Shown: positions 7,732-15,146 of the stretch, in pieces | Layout: every line of letters begins with the position of its first letter | How positions within the stretch are numbered: the first letter of the stretch is position 1 | Origin: Shewanella algidipiscicola | GTDB taxonomy: Bacteria; Pseudomonadota; Gammaproteobacteria; Enterobacterales; Shewanellaceae | NCBI RefSeq assembly: GCF_003605125.1 | Contig: NZ_QPQT01000017.1 | Span: forward strand, 1-64,000 | DNA length: 64,000 nucleotides | Direction: 5' to 3' | Program-made: the position numbers and the translations under genes | Notes under the pieces: model-generated | What the model was told of the DNA's origin: nothing | What the model saw: the letters and a program-made list of their open reading frames with translations, nothing else | Database searches by the model: none

Positions 7732-10038
7732 TTACTGCTTTGGGTTTCGCCAGAATACTGCCCCTATCGCCGGTAAAATAATTATGGCACCTAACATATT
7801 TACTAAAAACATAAATGTCAGCAAGATCCCCATGTCCATTTGGAATTTTAACGCCGAGAAAAACCAAGTGCTCACCCCAATCGCCAGCGTTAAGCCAGTG
7901 AAGATCACCGCACTACCTCGTTCGATTAACGCTTGATGATACGCTTTTTGCACCGGCATGCCGTCACGTAGCTTCACAGCCATGGTCGATAAGATATAAA
8001 TACCATAATCGACACCAATACCCACCCCCAATGCAATGACGGGGAGCGTACTAACTGCAAGACCAATATCCAGCTGAGTCATTAACGCCTGCGCTAAGGT
8101 CGATACCACATACAAGGGTAAAATCACCGCAACCGTTGCCCTTAATGAGCGAAAACTTATCAAACACAGCACAAATACAGCGCCGTAAACATACAACATC
8201 ATGGGTAGCTGCGCTTCGGCAACAGCTTCATTGGTTGCAGCCATCACCCCTACAGGGCCAGATGCCAATTTGAAGCTGATTTTTTCGTTATCCATTTGCG
8301 CCGATAACGCTTTGACCTTGTCGATAACCACTTCTATGGTTTCGGCTTTATGATCGGTTAAAAACAGGTAAACCGGCATCACCGAGCAATTTCCGTTAAG
8401 CAAACCCGATGTGGTGGGGATTTGCCCTACCGCTTGCACCAGACTCGCAGTGGTACGCGGCAGCACCTGCCATTTGGGATTGCCCTCGTTAAAGCCGGCG
8501 TTAACCCGCTTAGCAATCGATGCCAAACTTGCCGTTGATTCAACCCCTGGGGTATTGGCCGCTAACCATTCAAACTGATCGATTTGTATCAATACATCAT
8601 GGTAAGTGCACGCTTCTGGAAATGCCTCAACGATAACGGTCATCACATCTGTGGTCACCGAAAATTTATCAGTTATATAGAAGGTGTCTTGATTATAACG
8701 ACTGTCAAAATGCAGCGCTGGTGCGCCGCCTTGCAAATCGCCAATTTTCATTTTATTGGCTTGTTGCAAACCAACAGCAAACAAGATCACCGTTAGCACT
8801 AATACCACAACAGAGAATTTGGGCGTGGCAAAATAGGATAAACGTAACCAAAGCTTATCTATGCCCGCATGGGGCTTAACCGCTAACGGATTAACCTGGG
8901 TATATGAGATTAATAAAGGCAACAAGATCAAGTTAGTTAAGATGATGACCGCTACACCCAGTGATGCCGATATCGCCAGTTCGCGAATAATACCGATGTC
9001 GATGGCCAGCAGAGTCATAAAACCCACAGTATCGGACAACAGCGCAATGCCACCAGGCACTAGCAAGCTTCTAAAAGCCAGCGCAGCGGCGGCTTTAGTG
9101 GTTTCCCCCTCACCCACTCGGCGGCGTACCGCATTGATCATCTGTACGCTGTGGCTAACTCCAATAGCGAACACCAAAAACGGGATCAGAATCGACATAG
9201 GATCAAGACCAAAGCCCATAACCGTCAATAAACCTAATTGCCACACCACAGCCACCAAGCTGCACGCTAATGGCAGCAGGGTCAATTTGACTGATTTTGA
9301 AAACAGGTAAACCATGATTGCCGTCACCAAAATGGCAATCAAAAAGAACAACACAACTCCTTTAGCCCCTTCGGCAACATCACCGGCCATTTTGGCAAAA
9401 CCGATGATATGGATTTTAATATGTTCATTTTCATACTGCTCGCGTAGCTCTTTTTCCAACTGAGTGGCAAAGGCTAAGGTGTCTAACGGCTCGCCCGTTT
9501 GGGGATCAAAGTCCATTAATTGGGCAGTGACCATCGCCGCAGAATAATCTTCAGCAATAAGACGGCCAACGATACCGGCTTTTTCGATATTACTGCGCAC
9601 GACTTCTAGCCCTTCGGGCGTGGTAGAGAAATTAGCTGGGATCACCGGTCCACCGGCAAAACCGTCCTCTACCACTTCGGTAAAACGAGTCGAAGGAGAA
9701 AACAACGACTTCACTTGCGCCCGATCAACACCTGGAATAAAAAACAGTTGATCATGTACTTGCTTTAGCGAATCAAAAAAATTGGCATTAAAAATATTAC
9801 CGCTGGTGTCTTCCACTGCCACCATAATGTTGTTAGCGCCACCAAATTGTTTTTGATGCTTTAAATAGGTTTGCATATAACTGTGGTTAAGCGGAATGTT
9901 TTTAATAAATGCCGCATCCATGCGTAAATGGCTGGCTTGAAAGCCCAAAAAGAGTGTCACCATTACAAACGCAAAAATTACCAATCCCCGTTGCCTAAAA
10001 AGGAACGACTCTAATCCATTAACTACTTTATCTAACAT
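7732..10038 (-). CDS. RND/MMPL-family inner-membrane transporter
   Basis: The 768-residue membrane protein has the RND superfamily layout: a membrane helix near residues 17-37, a large periplasmic loop, a block of five helices beginning GVVLFFLIAILVTAIMVYLF near 225-410, a second periplasmic loop, and a second helix block near 620-760. Conserved helix segments include PFLVFAIGVSHSVQMINAV and ALGVGIGVDYGIYILS, typical of the MMPL/patched-like subgroup. At 768 residues it is shorter than AcrB-type pumps (about 1040). It is the last gene of a four-gene minus-strand operon with a YCF48-like protein, a DUF1329 protein and a DUF1302 protein. Together they probably move a hydrophobic molecule or lipid across the envelope. 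The substrate is unknown. Confidence 0.85.
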   Translation of the reverse strand: MLDKVVNGLESFLFRQRGLVIFAFVMVTLFLGFQASHLRMDAAFIKNIPLNHSYMQTYLKHQKQFGGANNIMVAVEDTSGNIFNANFFDSLKQVHDQLFFIPGVDRAQVKSLFSPSTRFTEVVEDGFAGGPVIPANFSTTPEGLEVVRSNIEKAGIVGRLIAEDYSAAMVTAQLMDFDPQTGEPLDTLAFATQLEKELREQYENEHIKIHIIGFAKMAGDVAEGAKGVVLFFLIAILVTAIMVYLFSKSVKLTLLPLACSLVAVVWQLGLLTVMGFGLDPMSILIPFLVFAIGVSHSVQMINAVRRRVGEGETTKAAAALAFRSLLVPGGIALLSDTVGFMTLLAIDIGIIRELAISASLGVAVIILTNLILLPLLISYTQVNPLAVKPHAGIDKLWLRLSYFATPKFSVVVLVLTVILFAVGLQQANKMKIGDLQGGAPALHFDSRYNQDTFYITDKFSVTTDVMTVIVEAFPEACTYHDVLIQIDQFEWLAANTPGVESTASLASIAKRVNAGFNEGNPKWQVLPRTTASLVQAVGQIPTTSGLLNGNCSVMPVYLFLTDHKAETIEVVIDKVKALSAQMDNEKISFKLASGPVGVMAATNEAVAEAQLPMMLYVYGAVFVLCLISFRSLRATVAVILPLYVVSTLAQALMTQLDIGLAVSTLPVIALGVGIGVDYGIYILSTMAVKLRDGMPVQKAYHQALIERGSAVIFTGLTLAIGVSTWFFSALKFQMDMGILLTFMFLVNMLGAIIILPAIGAVFWRNPKQ

Positions 10039-10050
10039 GTCAGGGCCTTA

Positions 10051-11061
10051 TTATTCTTGTTTTAATTCAATGAAACCTTTTGTACCCGCAACCCATTGTT
10101 TACCATGAGTATCCCGACTAATAGTAACCAGATTTTCACCTTGGCGTTGTGCGACCATTGCAACAGAACCATCATGATAAACATCGATAATCACGCCAGC
10201 ATTACCCACGAGCCTTATCTTGTTATCATCGACGATGAGTCCACCATTTAAGGTCGACTGGATCGGCAGTGCTATCTCTTGCCAACTATTTGCTCCATCC
10301 TCGCTCTTAAACAGATGACCACGCAGCCCCATAACGTAGACACCTTTGCTTGTCACCAAAGCATTAAATAAGGAGCCGTCATAAGGAAAATCGAGCCGCT
10401 GCCAACTGATCCCTTTATCTTCTGAGACCGCCGCTAAGCCTAACTCACCCACCATTAATAAACGCGAATCATCAAGCTGTACCACGCGATTAAAATGGGG
10501 CAGCAAGGTACTGCGTTCACTGAGGTATAAGGCTTCATCTTCGGCTTTTAAGTCTTCAAGGTAGGCAATATCTTCTTCAAATAACAGCTCAGCATGAAAC
10601 TCAGGCTCCCACGCATTGCCGCCATCTTTACTGCGATAAAACATGCCATAAGCCCCAATGGCAATGCCGTTGAGCTCATCGAAAAACAGCACATCCATGA
10701 GGGGTTTTTCTATCTCAGGCGAACTCATCTGCACCTGCCAACTAAGCCCGCCATCTTGGGTGTGTAATACCGTGGCATCATGACCCACTGCCCAGCCAAG
10801 CTTGCCATCAAGCAGATAAACCTTAGTTAAATGGGCTTGAGTTGGTGATGGACGCTGCAGCCAGTTGTCATCAAATATAAACAGATGCCCGCGCTCACCA
10901 ACCGCCACGGCAGTGTCAGCCTTGAGCGTTGAGTCTAATACTAAGGAGTGCACGGCTAATGGTTGAATGGATGAGCTGATATCGGTCTCGGCGCACACTG
11001 TGTTTATGTTCGAGGTAAGCAACACAGACAACACGGCCAGTCGAAGCATGCTAAACGACAT
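10051..11061 (-). CDS. YCF48/BNR-like beta-propeller protein, exported
   Basis: The chosen start (MSFSMLRL) has an AAGGAAG ribosome site six bases upstream and opens with a signal peptide ending near TVCAE. A longer frame exists upstream but would overlap the DUF1329 gene and run through an intercistronic hairpin, so it is rejected. The 336-residue product contains repeated propeller-type blocks with the pattern G-x-x-G-x-x-x-x-S-x-D-x-G-x-x-W: HTQDGGLSWQ, RSKDGGNAWE, VSEDKGISWQ and KSEDGANSWQ. This is the YCF48/photosystem assembly factor-like repeat. Proteins of this type occur beside MMPL transporters with DUF1302 and DUF1329 partners. A role as a periplasmic adaptor is inference. Confidence 0.75.
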   Translation of the reverse strand: MSFSMLRLAVLSVLLTSNINTVCAETDISSSIQPLAVHSLVLDSTLKADTAVAVGERGHLFIFDDNWLQRPSPTQAHLTKVYLLDGKLGWAVGHDATVLHTQDGGLSWQVQMSSPEIEKPLMDVLFFDELNGIAIGAYGMFYRSKDGGNAWEPEFHAELLFEEDIAYLEDLKAEDEALYLSERSTLLPHFNRVVQLDDSRLLMVGELGLAAVSEDKGISWQRLDFPYDGSLFNALVTSKGVYVMGLRGHLFKSEDGANSWQEIALPIQSTLNGGLIVDDNKIRLVGNAGVIIDVYHDGSVAMVAQRQGENLVTISRDTHGKQWVAGTKGFIELKQE

Positions 11062-11080
11062 ACAAACTTCCTTTTGTAAT

Positions 11081-11102
11081 GGAGAGGCCTTTTGGCCTCT
11101 CC
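11081..11102 (-). other. Perfect intercistronic hairpin
   Basis: Nine-base arms GGAGAGGCC/GGCCTCTCC with a four-base loop lie 12 bases after the DUF1329 stop and just before the YCF48-like start. No T-run follows on either strand. It may stabilise the upstream message or reduce read-through into the downstream genes. Confidence 0.7.
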
Positions 11103-11113
11103 CTAATTGGTGA

Positions 11114-12478
11114 TTAACGAATACCCGCACGTCGTAGTGCTGCTGGAGTGAAGTTTGCCTCACTCAACTGTGCATCAAAATTATACATACGACCTTCGTT
11201 ATCTAAGCCCATAGCAAGATAACGACGCGATTGCAGATCATGGATAACTTCTAAGGTGGTCCACAAGGTGGGCACTTCATAGTAGTTAATCGCATGAGCT
11301 ACGCCGACGCGATACAACTCATCGCGGTTATCGTACATATCGGTTAACGACACTTGCCAAGAGTCTTCATCAATATAAAACACGCGGGTTTTATAGATAT
11401 GACGCATCCCCTCTTTGAGCTGCGCCTTAACGACCCATACACGGTGTTTTTCCCAGCGAACATGCTCAGGGTTGATATGACCTGCCTGCAAGATTTGATC
11501 ATACTTGAGCTTATCTGAATGCAACTTATAGTCGTTGTAAGGGATATAGATCTCTTTCTTACCCATTAACTCCCAGTTATAACGCACAGGCGAGCCGTTA
11601 AACATGTCAAAGTCATCTGTGGTACGCAGCCCATCAGATACTGTGCCTGGTGTATCAAATGCGACATTGGGCGCCTTACGCACTCGGCGCTGGCCCGTGT
11701 TATAGGTCCAGGCTTGGCGCGGCAGGGCTTCTTGATCCATCGTCTCTTTAACCAATAACGCCGTACCTGCTAAGCGGGCTGGCTGTGTCACTACCTGCTT
11801 GAAATAAAACAGTGTATTGGAGGCCTTTAACTGATCTAAGGTCATTTCTGGACGTGAATATTCAAAACGCAGCTCTTCAGCAGTTTCAACCAAGGTATAA
11901 CTGCCACTGGCCGTAGGTGCTGCTTGACTGCGCGAGGTTTCAAGGTCCACACCACGAAAACGCAATACATGGTTCCAGATAGCTTCTAACCCATTTTGCG
12001 GAATTGGAAATGGGATCCCAACCGTAGCGCCGGAAATACCATTACCGTCGGCAATTAACTCGGCACGAGTCGCGTTGGCCTTGGTGGCATCGTAGACAAA
12101 TTGTGGTACCGAAGCCGTCCTGCGAGTCTGATACACATTCATCTTGTATGTGTCTGGATAGAGCTCAAACAGTTTGAGTTGCCCCTCGGTGAGATTTGCC
12201 TTGTACTTATCTTTGTTAGCATTAGTGATGGTAAATTCAATTTTATCAGTAGCAAAAGGATCTGGATGGTGCATCCCTTTTTCGAAACCTGCGACCACTT
12301 TCGTGATACCACCATCCCACGCAGGAATAGATCCATCTGCGTTAGCCGCTTTTTCGCCGCCAAGTGGCGTTAATGATGTGCCTAATTTGGCCGCGTCGGC
12401 CTCTGATACTTTGGCAATGGCTGCAGGGGCGCTCAATGCAACGATCACAGCAGCTGACAATATGGCTAATTTCTTCAT
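11114..12478 (-). CDS. DUF1329 periplasmic protein
   Basis: The 454-residue protein starts with a clear signal peptide (about 22 residues, cleavage after APAAIA). Its body has the DUF1329 pattern: an early GGEKAANADGSIPAWDGG block, then a long beta-rich region ending with WTTLEVIHDLQSRRYLAMGLDNEG. DUF1329 proteins have been compared to LolA/LolB-like lipid-binding folds and are almost always encoded beside a DUF1302 protein. That arrangement is seen here, with DUF1302 18 bases upstream. Inferred role: periplasmic carrier or partner of the outer-membrane DUF1302 protein. No enzyme motif is seen. Confidence 0.85.
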   Translation of the reverse strand: MKKLAILSAAVIVALSAPAAIAKVSEADAAKLGTSLTPLGGEKAANADGSIPAWDGGITKVVAGFEKGMHHPDPFATDKIEFTITNANKDKYKANLTEGQLKLFELYPDTYKMNVYQTRRTASVPQFVYDATKANATRAELIADGNGISGATVGIPFPIPQNGLEAIWNHVLRFRGVDLETSRSQAAPTASGSYTLVETAEELRFEYSRPEMTLDQLKASNTLFYFKQVVTQPARLAGTALLVKETMDQEALPRQAWTYNTGQRRVRKAPNVAFDTPGTVSDGLRTTDDFDMFNGSPVRYNWELMGKKEIYIPYNDYKLHSDKLKYDQILQAGHINPEHVRWEKHRVWVVKAQLKEGMRHIYKTRVFYIDEDSWQVSLTDMYDNRDELYRVGVAHAINYYEVPTLWTTLEVIHDLQSRRYLAMGLDNEGRMYNFDAQLSEANFTPAALRRAGIR

Positions 12479-12496
12479 CGTTATTGTCCTTGTGAA

Positions 12497-14545
12497 TTAG
12501 ATTGAATACTTGATGTTAAATGACACGTAATCACGATCAGACATCTGATTAGTCGTGCCTACACCACCAAAGAAAGAGTTATAGGAGAAATCGGCTCCCC
12601 AACGGCTTTGATAATCGAAGTTAACCCCGATAGCGACCGCTTTCTTACCTTCGGTAAATAGGAACATAGGATCAGGGGTTATCCCTTTAACATCATGAGA
12701 GAAGATAATGCGCGGTGCCATGTTCACACCCGCAAACAAGTTGTTGTAGTCCGCCTTGGCTACAATTCGATAACCCCATGAAAAATCAGTTGGGAACGGA
12801 TTGGTTTCTGGGCCGTTATGCAGGGCTTCGATAATGCCAGGCATATCAGGATTTCCCCCTGAACGAGCCGTGCCAGGGCCATTTAAACGCAGCTCATCAA
12901 AGCCAGGCATATCGTGGATCCACACACCACCGACTTCGGCTAACATGGTTAAGTTACTGGTGCCTAAAGTAGGGCCAAATAAATGCGTAAAGGTAACCTG
13001 TGCTTGAGTAGTATCACGCAGAATATACCCTTTGGCTGACTCGCCTGAGCCTATACCTTCAATTTGCGATATACCGTCTAAATCAGGGCGTAATCCGGCA
13101 TTGGCGAGTTGCTGAGGCATGGCGGCAAATAAGAGTTCAACGTCATCAATTTGCAGCGGCTCATCTTGACGATGGGCTATTTCACCCGCAACGGACGTAT
13201 CACCAATCAAGGTGTTAAAACTGAAGCCATAAAGCTGAATATCTTCAGGATATTCAATTTGTGCCTTAGAAAAGGTTTCTAGCCCTAATAAGGTGTTACG
13301 ATCGACTGTGCCTCCGGCAGCAGCAACGGCGCCCAGCTTAGCTAAGTCTCGCCCAATCGCCTCGGTAGTAAAATTAGCCGCGGTGCCACTGATCAAAGGA
13401 CGGCGGCTATGGTAGTTCATGTAATACAAACCAAATTCAGTTTCACCCAATTCTGGCGCATAGTAACCAAACTTAACACCGTACTGTCCTGAATCACTGG
13501 CACTGGCTTGATCTTTAACTAGAGTGGCTTTGGTCGGATACGCTAAAGCCAATTTCCCTAAGGTCTCGGCATCATATTGCCCCGAAGCCATCATCTGTAA
13601 CAAGTTATTGTATTCTGAGACAATAAAATCGAGATTCATGTCTGGGTTAGCATTAAAGCCCAGCTGCGCATTTTGACCATAGCCACCATAACCGGCAAAG
13701 TCATTGGTGGAAAAAAACGAGCCTGGCGTTGGCACCCATACTGGTTCCCAATCATATTGGTAGAAAGCTTCAACAGACAGAAAATCGGTAACCCCCAGTG
13801 ATGCCCACACCATGCCCTGTGGCCTAAAGGCTTCTTTTAATTCAGCCCCTGGAGCATTAAGAATATTCAAATCCACCGGGTTAATCACACCGATACCGTG
13901 GGCAATCAGGGTACTTTCCCCCCACGACACGACTTGGTTACCCACTCGAACTGTTAGCGGGTTAGCACCATCATTAAAATCGAAATTACCGTAAACAAAC
14001 GCATCGAGCAGGCGCACATCTTTACATTGCACCTTAGAGGCCTCGGAGTCGGCACAAGGATCATATTCTTTACCCGTTAATGGGTCACTGTAACCATAAC
14101 TGCCGTCATTGGCCTTTTGATCGTAGAAGTACATGCCACGAGCAAACAGACCATAGTTTTTATATTGTAACGACAGCTCATGTAGGCCTTTAAACACCAT
14201 TGAAGTAACGTCGCCTTGAGAATAGAGCATGTTACTCAAGTCGCCGTTACTGGAATATGAGCCGGGTTGAGCCCAGATCTCTGCTGAAGAATATTTGGTA
14301 TTGTTAAACGCGGAATAATTTGACCAGTCGAAGCGCGGGTGATTCACTTTACCAATATGATCATCCCAGTTTCGCTCTTCAACTCGCCAACTTGCGCCAG
14401 CACTCCAAGTTGAATCAAACGAACCTTGCACTTCCCCCCAATCAAACGACACCGCCTGAACAAGTGGCGTAGTTGTGATGCTCAACGCTGCAATAATCCC
14501 CAAAGCAAGCGTTGACTTATTAAAGCCATTTTTAAGATTTTTCAT
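12497..14545 (-). CDS. DUF1302 outer-membrane protein
   Basis: The 682-residue product has a long signal peptide (about 31 residues, cleavage after PLVQA) and then an aromatic-rich body with many alternating beta-strand segments, ending in an aromatic-rich strand with C-terminal isoleucine. DUF1302 blocks seen include the early FDWGEVQGSFDSTWSAGASWR and the central VRVGNQVVSWGEST. Family members are predicted porin-like barrels encoded with DUF1329 and MMPL/RND partners in bacteria that use hydrophobic substrates. As first gene of the operon it sits behind a 16-base palindrome at 14617-14632. Substrate and physiological role cannot be told from sequence. Confidence 0.82.
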   Translation of the reverse strand: MKNLKNGFNKSTLALGIIAALSITTTPLVQAVSFDWGEVQGSFDSTWSAGASWRVEERNWDDHIGKVNHPRFDWSNYSAFNNTKYSSAEIWAQPGSYSSNGDLSNMLYSQGDVTSMVFKGLHELSLQYKNYGLFARGMYFYDQKANDGSYGYSDPLTGKEYDPCADSEASKVQCKDVRLLDAFVYGNFDFNDGANPLTVRVGNQVVSWGESTLIAHGIGVINPVDLNILNAPGAELKEAFRPQGMVWASLGVTDFLSVEAFYQYDWEPVWVPTPGSFFSTNDFAGYGGYGQNAQLGFNANPDMNLDFIVSEYNNLLQMMASGQYDAETLGKLALAYPTKATLVKDQASASDSGQYGVKFGYYAPELGETEFGLYYMNYHSRRPLISGTAANFTTEAIGRDLAKLGAVAAAGGTVDRNTLLGLETFSKAQIEYPEDIQLYGFSFNTLIGDTSVAGEIAHRQDEPLQIDDVELLFAAMPQQLANAGLRPDLDGISQIEGIGSGESAKGYILRDTTQAQVTFTHLFGPTLGTSNLTMLAEVGGVWIHDMPGFDELRLNGPGTARSGGNPDMPGIIEALHNGPETNPFPTDFSWGYRIVAKADYNNLFAGVNMAPRIIFSHDVKGITPDPMFLFTEGKKAVAIGVNFDYQSRWGADFSYNSFFGGVGTTNQMSDRDYVSFNIKYSI

Positions 14546-14616
14546 TTTAGCTCTTCTCCGTAACCTGCTGGATTCTTTGTTATAGGAATGGTAGCCAACA
14601 TCTTGTTAGCGTACAG

Positions 14617-14632
14617 GTAACACCATTGTTAC
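14617..14632. promoter_or_regulatory. 16-base palindrome upstream of the DUF1302 operon
   Basis: GTAACA and TGTTAC flank CCAT, a perfect 6-4-6 inverted repeat 72-87 bases upstream of the DUF1302 start. Position and symmetry suit a dimeric repressor or activator site. No regulator gene is adjacent. The rest of 14546-14865 shows only A/T-rich sequence. Confidence 0.4.
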
Positions 14633-14865
14633 AGCATTTACTATCGATGAGCAAGGTGTAAAAAGAGAAAATTACCTTGATATTTGGATACTTAAGCTAA
14701 ATAAAACCGTACATTTCAAACGCACGATTTAAATAAGCAGATACAAGAGATTAACAAAAAGGAAGGTGTATCAAAAAAGCAATAATAAACAGGCAATTAT
14801 ATTTATAAAATGGGAAAGATTACGCTGGAGATTTACGATCACCCGTTTGAAGTAATCACTCTAGT

Positions 14866-15084
14866 TTATTGTACGCGAGTCAAAGAACGAAACTGCCCTG
14901 CATCATCGAGCTCTAATCTAAAATGACCAGACAGGCCACCTGTTGTTAAGAAAGGTCGAAAGTGACGGGCATTGATCCACAGCGTTTTCCCCCCAGTTTC
15001 CTTAACTTCGACTTTATCCACATATCCTTGATAATAATTTAAAAAATCATGGTAACTGACATAAATTGAAAAGAAAAAGACCAT
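14866..15084 (-). CDS. DUF2835 family protein
   Basis: This 72-residue protein matches the small gammaproteobacterial DUF2835 family. It has an N-terminal FxIxVSYHDFLNYYQG block, a middle VEVKETGGKTLWINARHFRPFLTTGG block and a C-terminal GHFRLELDDAGQFRSL block. The function of the family is not known to me. It has no signal peptide or membrane helix and is probably cytosolic. It lies 62 bases downstream of pepN on the same strand, but the pepN terminator lies between them. Confidence 0.8.
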   Translation of the reverse strand: MVFFFSIYVSYHDFLNYYQGYVDKVEVKETGGKTLWINARHFRPFLTTGGLSGHFRLELDDAGQFRSLTRVQ

Positions 15085-15109
15085 AATATCGTCAACAATA
15101 ATAAGAACA

Positions 15110-15137
15110 AAAATGACGAGGCAGAGGCTGCCTCGTC
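15110..15137 (-). terminator. Intrinsic terminator of pepN
   Basis: Minus-strand stem GACGAGGCAG/CTGCCTCGTC (10 perfect pairs, three-base loop) is followed by ATTTTTG. It starts nine bases after the pepN stop. Confidence 0.85.
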
Positions 15138-15146
15138 GCTAACAGT

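Noticed and set aside
11062..11163. Longer N-terminus of the YCF48-like protein
   Set aside because: It would overlap the DUF1329 gene, cross a perfect hairpin and bury the signal peptide; the internal ATG has a good ribosome site.
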